A stretch of DNA of 64,000 nucleotides from Pseudomonas benzenivorans (GTDB lineage Bacteria > Pseudomonadota > Gammaproteobacteria > Pseudomonadales > Pseudomonadaceae). The notes below the pieces were generated by a model. It ran no database searches. It saw only the letters and a program-made list of their open reading frames with translations, and had not been told where the DNA came from. Location of the stretch: assembly GCF_900100495.1 (NCBI RefSeq), contig NZ_FNCT01000018.1, positions 1 to 64,000 on the forward strand. The letters are read 5' to 3'. This document shows, one piece after another, positions 1-9,494 of the stretch. Position 1 is the stretch's first letter, and the number at the start of each line of letters is the position of its first letter. A program made the position numbers and the translations under genes.

Positions 1-350
1 AGAATGCGATGACCCTGCGTAGCAAGGTCAAGGAGCTGGTCTACCAGGAGGTCTGGGGATTGTTGCTGGCCTACAACATCATCCGCCGTGAAGCCGGTCA
101 GGCAGCCGTCGCCTTTGGCCGCTCCCCGTGCGACATCCGCTTCAAGCCGGTGGCCCAATACATCGCCGTGCAATTGATCGTGATGGCGGCGGCCAACCCG
201 ATTTCCGCAACCGGGCGACGATTGTCGGAGTTGAGGGCGGGAATCGGCGGGCTGTTTCTGGATCACCGTCCAAGGCCATCAAGGCCCAGGACGGTGAAGA
301 TTTCGAAGACCCGCTATCCAGTAGATCGGAAGGCTGCTCCGCTTAAGTGA
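1..350 (+). mobile_element. IS4-family transposase, C-terminal part (cut by window edge)
   Basis: An open frame enters from the left edge and ends with TGA at 348-350. The visible residues include TLRSKxxELVYQEVWGLLLAYNIIR, with a basic tail reading PRTVKISKTRYPVDR. This is the familiar C-terminus of IS4-type DDE transposases, after the YREG catalytic block, which would lie outside the window. Only about 115 residues are visible, so catalytic integrity cannot be judged. I could not define the terminal inverted repeat. A small dyad with a following T-run lies just after the stop at about 360-380. The element sits downstream of zapE in tail-to-tail orientation and is the only sign of a transposase in the window. 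Confidence 0.8.
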
Positions 351-403
351 ACAGCATTATGCCCTCGGGCAGCCTTTTTCGTGGTCCGAACACAGGGCGG
401 GAA

Positions 404-1498
404 TCAGGGTCTATGCGGCCGCGAGAGGAATTCGTGCGACTGCATCTCCAGCAACCGGCTCAGGGTGCGCTGGAACTCGAAGGTCAGCCGGCCGCCGGTG
501 TAGAGGTCCTTCAGCTCCACCTCGGCAGAGATGATCAGCTTGACGTTGCGGTCGTAGAACTCGTCCACCAGGTTGATGAAGCGCCGCGCCAGGTCGTCCT
601 TGGCCACGCCCATCTGCTCGACATTGGCCAGCAGCACGGCGTGGAAGATCTTGCCCAGCTCGATGTAGTCGTTCTGGCTGCGCGGGCCGTCGCACAGTTC
701 GCGAAATTCGAACCAGGCCACGTCGTCACCGACCTTGCGCGCGGCGATCGCGCGGTTCTCGATCATCAGCGCCTCGTTTTCCTGCACCGCGCAGTGTTCG
801 GGCAGCAGGCTGTCGAAGCTCTTTTGCAGGCTCTCCTCGGCCGCCGCATCCAGCGGCCAGTGGAACAACTCGGCCTGCTCCAGGGCGCGCAGACGGTAAT
901 CCACGCCGCTGTCGACGTTGACGATCTCGGTGTGCTCCTTGAGCAGGGCGATCGCCGGGAGGAAGCGCGCCCGTTGCAGACCGTCCTTGTACAGACCGTC
1001 GGGCACGATATTGGAAGTCGCCACCAGGCTCACGCCGTTCTTGAACAGCTCATCCAGCAGGGTAGCCAGGATCATCGCATCGGTGATGTCGGAGACGAAG
1101 AACTCGTCGAAGCAGATCACCCGCGCCTCGTCGGCGAAACGCTTGCCGATGATCACCAGCGGGTTCTTCTCGCCCTTGAGGGTTTTCATCTCCTCGTGCA
1201 CGCGCTTCATGAAGCGGTGGAAGTGCGTACGCATCTTCCGCTCGAACGGCAGCGCATCGAAGAAGGTGTCGACCAGATAGGTCTTGCCGCGACCGACGCC
1301 ACCCCAGAAATACAGACCCTTGATCGGCCCGAGGGGCCTTCTCGCGAACAGCTTGCCGAACAGCCCCGGCTTGCCCGCCTCGCCCGCCAGCAGGTCGTCG
1401 TACAGGCGCTGCAAATGGCGCACCGCCGTTTCCTGGGCCGCGTCATGGAAGAAATCGGGGCGTTTGAGATCGGCCTGATAGCGCTCGAGCGGGGTCAT
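404..1498 (-). CDS. zapE: Cell division protein ZapE (AFG1-like ATPase)
   Basis: A 364-residue AFG1/ZapE-type P-loop ATPase that associates with the divisome and FtsZ in gammaproteobacteria. Walker A GGVGRGKT lies near residues 66-73 and a Walker B-type stretch VICFDEFFV follows. The frame stays open upstream to 1615, but the start at 1498 (MTPLERYQADL) matches the usual family N-terminus and length. The upstream extension is rich in atypical residues, so I reject it. It lies 173 bp downstream of trpS on the same strand. No strong Shine-Dalgarno is visible before 1498. Confidence 0.93.
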   Translation of the reverse strand: MTPLERYQADLKRPDFFHDAAQETAVRHLQRLYDDLLAGEAGKPGLFGKLFARRPLGPIKGLYFWGGVGRGKTYLVDTFFDALPFERKMRTHFHRFMKRVHEEMKTLKGEKNPLVIIGKRFADEARVICFDEFFVSDITDAMILATLLDELFKNGVSLVATSNIVPDGLYKDGLQRARFLPAIALLKEHTEIVNVDSGVDYRLRALEQAELFHWPLDAAAEESLQKSFDSLLPEHCAVQENEALMIENRAIAARKVGDDVAWFEFRELCDGPRSQNDYIELGKIFHAVLLANVEQMGVAKDDLARRFINLVDEFYDRNVKLIISAEVELKDLYTGGRLTFEFQRTLSRLLEMQSHEFLSRPHRP

Positions 1499-1671
1499 GG
1501 CGGACTGATGGTCTGGAAAAGGGGACGACACTTTAACGACGCCCTCCATGGTTGGCAATCGACACAAATCGTTCAACGGGGCGAACCTCGCCAGCTTCGA
1601 TGGAGCCTGTTCCACAGGCTGGAGCCGCTGCGCTACCGCGTGGCGGAATGCTGCAGCGGCGGCTATAGGTC

Positions 1672-3030
1672 CTAGCCGGCCAAGCCGGCAATGGCGTCGC
1701 GCAGGCGCAGCATGGCGGCCTCCAGCTCGTCTGGCTCGGCATAGGCCGGGCTATCGGCCAGGCACTCGCCATCCAGCCAGAGGGTGAACTGCTCGCCCTC
1801 GTCGGCGCGCAGCTCCAGGGCGTCGGCGCCCTGGTCGATCAGCCGCTGGCTGATCGACCCGGCGGCCTTGGGATCGCTGAACGGTCGCGACAGCAGCAGC
1901 TCTTCGCCATCGGCGGCGAGGAAGCGGAAGCGGAAGCTGCCATCCTGTTCGCGGAAGCTGACGAAACGCGCATTCTTGGCCGCCTTTTTCTTGCCGCCCT
2001 CGGCACCGATCGCCTGACTACGGAAGGAACGCAGGCCGACCGCCTCGCGCAGCTCACCGAGGAACGGCGTGGCGATCTTGCGCGCCTTGGCCGCGCCGGC
2101 GAGGAGGATATCCTCCAGATCGGCCGGTTTGCCGATCAGCGCCTGGTAACGCTCGCGCGCCTCGCCCAGTTCGCCATCGAGCAGTTCGAACAGGCGCTGC
2201 TTGGCCTCGCCCCAGGCCAGGCCGGCGAGCAGCTCGGCACGGAACTCGGCCTGCTGCGCCGGCGCGGCGAAGGCCTGATAGAGGGTGAACAGGTGCGAGT
2301 TATCCGGGTCCTTCGCCTCGCCCGGCAGCCTGGAGTCGGTGACGATACGGGCGATGGCGTCCTTGAGCTGCTTGGCGCTGCCGAACAGCGGGATGGTGTT
2401 GTCGTAGCTCTTGCTCATCTTGCGCCCATCGAGGCCCGGCAGGGTCGCCACGTCCTCCTCGATCACCGCCTCGGGCAGGGTGAACAGCTCCTTGCCCTGG
2501 CCAAACAGGTGATTGAACCGCTGGGCGATGTCGCGGGCCATCTCCACGTGCTGGATCTGGTCGCGACCGACCGGCACCTTGTGCGCGTTGAACATCAGGA
2601 TGTCCGCCGCCATCAGCACCGGGTAGCTGAACAGGCCCATGGTCACCCCGGCATCCGGGTCCTCGCCCTGCTCCACATTCTTGTCCACCGCCGCCTTGTA
2701 GGCATGTGCACGATTGAGCAGGCCCTTGCCGGCGACGCAGCTGAGCAGCCAGCACAGCTCGGGGATTTCCGGGATGTCGGACTGCCGGTAGAAGGTCGCC
2801 CGGCTCGCGTCCAGGCCACAAGCCAGCCAGGTCGCGGCGATTTCCAGGCGCGAACGCTGGATGCGCGCCGGGTCGTCGCACTTGATCAGCGCATGGTAGT
2901 CGGCGAGGAAGTAGAAGGAGTCGACGTTGGCGTCGCGACTGGCGACGATGGCCGGGCGGATCGCGCCCGCGTAGTTGCCGAGGTGCGGGGTGCCGGTGGT
3001 GGTGATGCCGGTAAGGATACGAGTGGTCAT
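1672..3030 (-). CDS. trpS: Tryptophan--tRNA ligase with C-terminal extension
   Basis: Class I aminoacyl-tRNA synthetase that charges tRNA-Trp in the cytoplasm. The HIGH-type signature is HLGN at residues 16-19 and KMSKS is at 204-208, so both ATP-binding motifs are intact. The catalytic and anticodon parts end near residue 340. Residues 345-452 form an extension after a basic linker (GGKKKAAKNA). It reads FRFRFLAADGEELLLS and resembles a DUF1508/YegP-like fold. At 452 residues it is longer than the roughly 330 residues of E. coli TrpS, but pseudomonad TrpS proteins of about 450 residues are known. It follows the hydrolase gene by 22 bp on the same strand. Confidence 0.96.
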   Translation of the reverse strand: MTTRILTGITTTGTPHLGNYAGAIRPAIVASRDANVDSFYFLADYHALIKCDDPARIQRSRLEIAATWLACGLDASRATFYRQSDIPEIPELCWLLSCVAGKGLLNRAHAYKAAVDKNVEQGEDPDAGVTMGLFSYPVLMAADILMFNAHKVPVGRDQIQHVEMARDIAQRFNHLFGQGKELFTLPEAVIEEDVATLPGLDGRKMSKSYDNTIPLFGSAKQLKDAIARIVTDSRLPGEAKDPDNSHLFTLYQAFAAPAQQAEFRAELLAGLAWGEAKQRLFELLDGELGEARERYQALIGKPADLEDILLAGAAKARKIATPFLGELREAVGLRSFRSQAIGAEGGKKKAAKNARFVSFREQDGSFRFRFLAADGEELLLSRPFSDPKAAGSISQRLIDQGADALELRADEGEQFTLWLDGECLADSPAYAEPDELEAAMLRLRDAIAGLAG

Positions 3031-3052
3031 GGCGTTCGCTTGTCAGACGGAA

Positions 3053-3682
3053 TCAGAGGCGCGGCAGCAGCAGATCCTTCAGGTCGGTCAGCTTGCCGTG
3101 AAAAAAGTGCCCGCATTCTGCCACTTTCAGCAGCACATGGGGACGCCCCAGCGCCGCCGACCAGGCATAAACCACCTGCGGCTCGATCACCTCGTCGTCT
3201 TCCGGCTGGATCAGGGTCAGCGGGCAACGCTGCGCCGGCGGATTCTCCGCGGTCAGCCGGCTGACCGCCGGCGCCACCATGACCAGCTGCGCGGGCTCGA
3301 TGCCCTGCTGCTCCAGGCGTCCGCCGAGGCTGGCGGCGACGAAGCCGCCGAAGGAAAAGCCCAGCAGGGTCAGCGGCAACTGCGGGTGGCGGGCACGCAA
3401 CCAGTGGGCCACGGCCTCGGCGTCATCGACCTCGCCGCTGTGCATGTCGTGCGTACCGGCACTGCTGCCGACGCCACGGTAATTGAAGCGCAGGGTGGCC
3501 AGGCCGGCGTCGCGGGCGCTGCGCTGCAGGGTCGAGACGACCTTGTTGAGCATGCTGCCGCCCTGCGCCGGATTGGGGTGGCAAATCAGCGCAACGCCAC
3601 GGGCGTCGGGCACATCAAGCCACAGGGCTTGCAGCTGGCCGCTCGGGCCATCGATGAATACGGGGGTTTCGCGGGTGAGCAA
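3053..3682 (-). CDS. Alpha/beta hydrolase
   Basis: A 209-residue single-domain alpha/beta hydrolase. The nucleophile elbow is GFSFGG with Ser110. An acidic residue at Asp162/163 (QPEDDEV) and His192 (ECGHFFHG) complete a plausible triad. An early HPNPAQGG segment is typical of the dienelactone-hydrolase-like group often annotated as hypothetical beside trpS. The start is TTG at 3680-3682, preceded by GGAG at a spacing of 7, and no nearby ATG fits better. The substrate is unknown. The 22-bp gap to trpS suggests cotranscription. Confidence 0.85.
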   Translation of the reverse strand: MLTRETPVFIDGPSGQLQALWLDVPDARGVALICHPNPAQGGSMLNKVVSTLQRSARDAGLATLRFNYRGVGSSAGTHDMHSGEVDDAEAVAHWLRARHPQLPLTLLGFSFGGFVAASLGGRLEQQGIEPAQLVMVAPAVSRLTAENPPAQRCPLTLIQPEDDEVIEPQVVYAWSAALGRPHVLLKVAECGHFFHGKLTDLKDLLLPRL

Positions 3683-3822
3683 CGGTGAACTCCGTGACCC
3701 CGGGCGGGGTCGACTCGTCTAGCTGACAGCCTGCGCCACACTGATTTTGGCATTGCATTGCGGTATACAGCGCAGGTTCGAGCCGTTAACGTAAAGCAAA
3801 GCCGTTTAGAGAGGAAGGACTC

Positions 3823-4263
3823 GTGGAACAGACGCTCACAGCCTGGTTGCTACCGGCCCTCACCCTGGTAGCCGGCATCGCCATCGGCTTCCTGATTGCC
3901 CGCCTAGCGCCCAATGCCGCCCCCGGCCGCACGCAGCGCCAGCTGGACGAAATGCAGGAACGCTTCGAGGCTTACCAGAGCGAGGTGGTAACCCACTTCA
4001 ATACCACCGCCAATCTGGTGAAGAAGCTCACCCAGAGCTACCAGGACGTACAGGAGCACCTGTCCGAAGGCGCCAGCCGCCTGGCACTCGACGAACTGAC
4101 GCGCCAGCGCCTGCTCGCCGCCCTGCATGCCGACGATGGCGGCGAAAAGCGCGAACGCCTGACCCCGCCGAAGAACAACGAAATGCCCAAGGACTACGCA
4201 CCGAAAAGCGCCGATGTGCCGGGCATGCTCGACGAGAGCTATGGCCTGAAGAACAAGCGCTGA
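3823..4263 (+). CDS. zapG: ZapG / YhcB-family (DUF1043) membrane protein
   Basis: A 146-residue inner-membrane protein of the DUF1043 (YhcB, ZapG) family, linked in enterobacteria to coordination of cell-envelope growth and division. One N-terminal transmembrane helix (about residues 8-27, LLPALTLVAGIAIGFLIARL) is followed by a predicted coiled coil (about 35-75) and a charged, proline-rich tail. The start is GTG at 3823, supported by a strong Shine-Dalgarno GAGGAAGGA at 3811-3819. It is divergent from the hydrolase/trpS pair and convergent with cysNC. Confidence 0.9.
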   Translation: MEQTLTAWLLPALTLVAGIAIGFLIARLAPNAAPGRTQRQLDEMQERFEAYQSEVVTHFNTTANLVKKLTQSYQDVQEHLSEGASRLALDELTRQRLLAALHADDGGEKRERLTPPKNNEMPKDYAPKSADVPGMLDESYGLKNKR

Positions 4264-4370
4264 GCATCACCCTCTCACGGAGCTGCGGCCAGGCATTGAC
4301 TGGGCGAGCAGCGCCCGCTGCAGCTGCCGGGTCGCCCCCTGCGCAGTCGTGACTCCCCCCCTACGACCTG

Positions 4371-4414
4371 CGCCAACAAAAAGCCCCGCTCTCGAGCGGG
4401 GCTTTTTGTTGGCG
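4371..4414. terminator. Bidirectional intrinsic terminator between zapG and cysNC
   Basis: A near-perfect 44-bp palindrome with a GC stem (AGCCCCGCTC / GAGCGGGGCT) is flanked by A-runs on the left and T-runs on the right, so it reads as a terminator on both strands. It lies between the convergent ends of zapG (4263) and cysNC (4423). Confidence 0.93.
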
Positions 4415-4422
4415 CTTAAGGC

Positions 4423-6324
4423 TTAGATCGCGCCGCGCGTGCGCAACAGCGCCAGCACCTGCTTGACCCCCTCGTCCACCGACACGCTCTGGGTGTCGAT
4501 CAGCAGATCGGCATCCAGCGGCACATCGTAGGCGAAGGACTCGCCGGGGATATTGTCGCCACCCGCCGCATACAGGCCCTGCGGGTCACGCTCGCGGCAG
4601 GCTTGCGGCGAGGCCTGCACATACACGGTGAGCAGCCGCTCGGCGCCGATCAGCGCCTTGGCCTGCTCGCGGCCCTCGGCATCCGGGGCGACGAAGGCGG
4701 CCAGGGTCAGCAGGCCGGCCTCGTTGAACTGCCGCGCCACATGGGCGGCGCGCCGCCAGTTCTCGGTACGCCCGGCGCGATCCTGCGGCAAGCCCTTGTT
4801 CAGGTCGTGGCGCAGGTTCTGCCCGTCCAGCACATAGACCGCACGACCCAGGTCGAACAGCTTGCGCTCCACGGCATAGGCCAGGGTGCTCTTGCCGGCG
4901 CCGGACAGGCCGCTGAACAGCACGGTGGCCGGCTGCTGGCCGAAGCGGCTGGCACGTTCCTCGGTGGACACATGGGCCAGCTTGCCGTGATGGCCATCGG
5001 CGTTCTGCGCACCGACCGGGTCGGCGATGATCATGCCGGCGCCGACGGTGCCGTTGGTCAGCCGGTCGATGACGATGAAGGCGCCGGTGGTGCGGTTGTG
5101 CGCATAGCCATCGAGGGCGATGGGCGCGTCCAGGGCGATCTTGACCTGGCCGATCTCGTTGAGCTGCAGACTGCTCGCCGGACCATGCTCCAGGGTATTC
5201 ACATCGACCCGGTGGGTGATGCTGGCGATCGAGCCCGGCACGTAGCTGGTGGCGCGCTTGATGTCGTATTTCTTGCCCGGCAGCATCGGCTCCTCGGCCA
5301 TCCACACCAGCATGGCGTCGAAGCTGTCGCTCACCCGCGGACGGTTGTCGGCATGCACCAGCATGTCGCCACGCGACACGTCGATCTCGTCTTCCAGGGT
5401 CAGGGTGATCGCCTGGCCCGGGCCGGCGTGTTCCAGCTCGCCTTCGTAGGTGACGATGGACTTGATCTTGCTGCCCTTGCCGGACGGCAACACCACGACT
5501 TCGTCGCCCTTGCGCACGATGCCGCTGGCCAGGGTGCCGGCGAAGCCGCGGAAGTTGAGGTTCGGCCGGTTGACGTACTGCACCGGGAAACGCAGGTCGG
5601 TGAAGTTGCGGTCGCCGGCGACCTCCACGGTCTCGAGGATTTCCATCAGCGACTGGCCGTCGTACCAGGGCGAACGCTCGGACTTGTTGACCACGTTGTC
5701 GCCCTTCAGCGCCGACATCGGCACGAAGTGCAGGGTGCTCGGCTTGAGCGCGATACCTTCGGCGAACTTCAGGTAATCGGCCTTGATCTGCTCGAATACG
5801 CCCTGGTCGAAGTCCTTCAGGTCCATCTTGTTGACGGCCACGACTATGTGCTTGATGCCCAGCAAGGATGCGATGAAGCTGTGCCGCTTGGTCTGGGTCT
5901 GCACGCCGTAGCGGGCGTCGATCAGGATGATCGCCAGGTCGCAGGTCGAAGCGCCGGTGGCCATGTTGCGGGTGTACTGCTCATGGCCCGGGGTGTCGGC
6001 GATGATGAACTTGCGCTTGGCGGTGGAGAAATAGCGGTAGGCCACATCGATGGTGATGCCCTGCTCGCGCTCGGCCTGCAGGCCATCGACCAGCAGCGCC
6101 AGGTCGACCTCGTCGCCGGTGGTGCCGACCTTCTTCGAATCGCGGGTGATAGCCTCCAGATGGTCTTCGTAGATCATCTTCGAGTCGTGCAGCAGGCGCC
6201 CGATCAGGGTGCTCTTGCCGTCGTCGACGTTGCCGCAGGTGAGGAAGCGCAGCAGTTCCTTGCGTTCGTGCTGGGCCAGATAGGCGAGGATGTCCTCGCT
6301 GATCAAATCAGACTGATGACTCAT
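4423..6324 (-). CDS. cysN: Bifunctional sulfate adenylyltransferase subunit 1 / adenylylsulfate kinase (CysNC)
   Basis: A 633-residue fusion that activates sulfate. The GTPase domain drives ATP sulfurylase with CysD, and the C-terminal APS kinase makes PAPS. GTPase motifs are GNVDDGKS at residues 31-38, then DTPGHEQY and NKMD. The APS kinase begins near residue 466 with P-loop GLSGAGKS at 472-479 and a DGQNLRHDLN segment. CysNC fusion is usual in pseudomonads, unlike the separate cysN and cysC of E. coli. It lies 12 bp after cysD, so the two form an operon. The start at 6324 has AAGGA about 8 nt upstream. Confidence 0.97.
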   Translation of the reverse strand: MSHQSDLISEDILAYLAQHERKELLRFLTCGNVDDGKSTLIGRLLHDSKMIYEDHLEAITRDSKKVGTTGDEVDLALLVDGLQAEREQGITIDVAYRYFSTAKRKFIIADTPGHEQYTRNMATGASTCDLAIILIDARYGVQTQTKRHSFIASLLGIKHIVVAVNKMDLKDFDQGVFEQIKADYLKFAEGIALKPSTLHFVPMSALKGDNVVNKSERSPWYDGQSLMEILETVEVAGDRNFTDLRFPVQYVNRPNLNFRGFAGTLASGIVRKGDEVVVLPSGKGSKIKSIVTYEGELEHAGPGQAITLTLEDEIDVSRGDMLVHADNRPRVSDSFDAMLVWMAEEPMLPGKKYDIKRATSYVPGSIASITHRVDVNTLEHGPASSLQLNEIGQVKIALDAPIALDGYAHNRTTGAFIVIDRLTNGTVGAGMIIADPVGAQNADGHHGKLAHVSTEERASRFGQQPATVLFSGLSGAGKSTLAYAVERKLFDLGRAVYVLDGQNLRHDLNKGLPQDRAGRTENWRRAAHVARQFNEAGLLTLAAFVAPDAEGREQAKALIGAERLLTVYVQASPQACRERDPQGLYAAGGDNIPGESFAYDVPLDADLLIDTQSVSVDEGVKQVLALLRTRGAI

Positions 6325-6336
6325 GGTGCGCGATCC

Positions 6337-7254
6337 TTAGAAGTAGCCCTGACGTTTCTTTTCTTCCATCGAGCCGGCGGCATCGTGGTCGATGACCCGG
6401 CCCTGGCGCTCGGAAGTACGGGTCAGGAGCATCTCCTGGATGATTTCCGGCAGGGTCGCGGCGCTGGATTCCACCGCACCGGTCAGCGGGTAGCAGCCGA
6501 GGGTGCGGAAACGCACCATGCGCTTCTCGATGCGCGCCTTCTCCTCGTCGCTCAGGTGCTCGAGGATGCGCTCGTCGTCGATCATGATCAGCGTGCCGTT
6601 CTTCTCGATCACCTCGCGCTCGGCGGCGAAGTACAGCGGCACGATCGGGATGCCTTCCAGGTAGATGTATTGCCAGATGTCCAGCTCGGTCCAGTTGGAC
6701 AACGGGAACACGCGGATCGACTCGCCCTTCTTGACCTTGCCGTTGTACACGTTCCACAGCTCGGGGCGCTGGTTCTTCGGGTCCCAGCGGTGCTTGCTGT
6801 CGCGGAAGGAATACACCCGCTCCTTGGCGCGGGACTTCTCCTCGTCACGCCGGGCGCCGCCGAACGCCGCATCGAAGCCGTACTTGTCCAGCGCCTGCTT
6901 CAAGCCCTCGGTCTTCATGATGTCGGTGTGCTTGGCACTACCATGCACGAAGGGGTTGATGTCCTGGGCGATACCGTCCGGGTTGACATGGGTGATCAGG
7001 TCCAGGCCCATCTCGGCGACCATCTTGTCGCGAAACGAATACATCTCCTGGAACTTCCAGCGCGTGTCGACGTGCATCACCGGGAACGGCAGCTTGCCGG
7101 GGAAGAACGCCTTGCGTGCCAGGTGCAGCATCACGGCGGAGTCTTTGCCGATGGAATAGAGCATCACCGGGTTGTCGAATTCGGCGGCCACTTCACGAAT
7201 GATGTGGATACTCTCCGCCTCCAGCTGTTTCAGGTGGGTCAATTTATCGAGCAT
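6337..7254 (-). CDS. cysD: Sulfate adenylyltransferase subunit 2
   Basis: A 305-residue catalytic subunit of ATP sulfurylase, forming adenylyl sulfate from ATP and sulfate with the CysN GTPase. It shows the PP-loop-type SIGKDSAVMLHL and the conserved HVDTRWKFQEMYSFRD segment, and the full family length. It is the first gene of cysD-cysNC. The 142-bp region upstream (7255-7396) contains two dyads, TAGATC-gaaaa-GATCTA at about 7347-7363 and GCCCGG-cttt-CCGGGC at about 7371-7386. The second could be a weak terminator for the upstream NIF3-family gene. I did not recognise a CysB site. Confidence 0.97.
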   Translation of the reverse strand: MLDKLTHLKQLEAESIHIIREVAAEFDNPVMLYSIGKDSAVMLHLARKAFFPGKLPFPVMHVDTRWKFQEMYSFRDKMVAEMGLDLITHVNPDGIAQDINPFVHGSAKHTDIMKTEGLKQALDKYGFDAAFGGARRDEEKSRAKERVYSFRDSKHRWDPKNQRPELWNVYNGKVKKGESIRVFPLSNWTELDIWQYIYLEGIPIVPLYFAAEREVIEKNGTLIMIDDERILEHLSDEEKARIEKRMVRFRTLGCYPLTGAVESSAATLPEIIQEMLLTRTSERQGRVIDHDAAGSMEEKKRQGYF

Positions 7255-7396
7255 GGCTACTCACGGATTGCTGTGTAATTGGGCCGGGCGGGCCGTGGAC
7301 GAGGGCGCACTCTAGCACAGCGCCTTCTTCTATTCAGGCCACCGATTAGATCGAAAAGATCTAGCTTTATGCCCGGCTTTCCGGGCGGATCCTGGG

Positions 7397-8155
7397 CTAG
7401 ATCGGATTGTCACAGTCGATGAACAGGTGTTCGATGGCGAAGCGCCGCGCCAGATACTCGCCCAGCGCCTGCACGCCGTAGCGCTCGGTGGCGTGATGGC
7501 CGGCGGCGATGAAGCTGATGCCGTTTTCCCGCGCGCTGTGGAAGGTCTGCTCCGACGCCTCGCCACTCAGGTACAGATCGACGCCGGCGGCGATGGCCTG
7601 GTCGATATAGCCCTGGCCGCCGCCGGTGCACCAGCCAATCCGGCGGACCAGCTGCGGCCCCTCCACCAGCAACGGCTCACGGCCCAGCACGGCCTGCACA
7701 TGGCGGGCAAAATCGCGCGCACTCATCGGCTCGGCCAAGGAGCCGACCAGCCCGACGCTGCGCGGGTCGTCCGGCGCCAGCGAGCCTTCGACGGTGATCT
7801 CCAGCTGGCGCGCCAGCTGCACGTTATTGCCGACCTCCGGGTGCAGGTCGAGCGGCAGGTGATAGGCCAGCAGGCTGATGTCGTGCGCCAGCAAGGTCTT
7901 CAGCCGGCGTTGCTTCATCCCGGTGATGCACGGGTTCTCGCCCTTCCAGAAATAACCGTGATGAACCAGCAGCACATCGGCCTCGGCCGCCACCGCGGCA
8001 TCGACCAGCGCCTGGCTGGCGGTGACGCCGCTGACGACGCGGCGCACCTGGGGGCGCCCCTCGACCTGCAAGCCATTGGGACAGTAGTCGCCGATGCGCG
8101 CGGCGTTCAGGTAGCGCTCCGCCTCTTCCACCAGGGTCGTCAGGGCAATGGCCAT
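7397..8155 (-). CDS. NIF3 / YbgI-family dinuclear metal-centre protein
   Basis: A 252-residue NIF3-family protein (annotated as Nif3-like dinuclear metal-centre hexameric protein, or GTP cyclohydrolase 1 type 2 homologue). Metal-ligand-rich motifs are LLVHHGYFWKGE in the first half and AGHHATERYGV near the C-terminus, both conserved in the family. The length fits the short form without the inserted PII-like domain. The biochemical role remains unsettled. It is divergent from algW, with 108 bp between the two starts. Confidence 0.93.
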   Translation of the reverse strand: MAIALTTLVEEAERYLNAARIGDYCPNGLQVEGRPQVRRVVSGVTASQALVDAAVAAEADVLLVHHGYFWKGENPCITGMKQRRLKTLLAHDISLLAYHLPLDLHPEVGNNVQLARQLEITVEGSLAPDDPRSVGLVGSLAEPMSARDFARHVQAVLGREPLLVEGPQLVRRIGWCTGGGQGYIDQAIAAGVDLYLSGEASEQTFHSARENGISFIAAGHHATERYGVQALGEYLARRFAIEHLFIDCDNPI

Positions 8156-8263
8156 ATAGATTCCTCACCAGCTGTTGCAGGGCGCTGCTTTATTGACGCA
8201 CGGCCCTCTATAATGGCGCCACCTTAAGGGGCTCTCCAGGCCCTCGCAACCCTCAGGATTTCT

Positions 8264-9409
<1,146 letters not shown>

Positions 9410-9439
9410 TAGGATCCATTTTCATCTGGTAGTTCTTCT

Positions 9440-9480
9440 CGATTGAATTTAATGTTATGTTATTACATTAAATTCAATCG
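9440..9480. promoter_or_regulatory. Zur-box-like operator inside a 41-bp palindrome
   Basis: Positions 9451-9469 read AATGTTATGTTATTACATT. By eye this agrees at all but one or two of the defined positions with the gammaproteobacterial Zur consensus (AATGTTATA-n-TATAACATT). The dyad extends further than a Zur box needs: 15-bp arms at 9440-9454 and 9466-9480 are perfect inverted repeats around an 11-nt centre. It lies 15 bp upstream of the TTG start of the receptor remnant at 9495, with GGAG at 9484-9487 as ribosome binding site. The position fits repression under zinc sufficiency. The assignment is by consensus reading only. Confidence 0.72.
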
Positions 9481-9494
9481 ACTGGAGCCTCCCT

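Noticed and set aside
4603..7278. 891-codon open frame on the plus strand opposite cysNC and cysD
   Set aside because: It is antisense to two unmistakable genes. Long antisense frames are common in DNA this GC-rich with strong third-position bias, and the His/Gly/Leu/Val-rich translation matches no family.
8193..8214. TTGACG ... TATAAT as a sigma-70 promoter for algW
   Set aside because: Both hexamers are good but the spacer is only 10 bp, far from 16-18. The -10 alone may be used.
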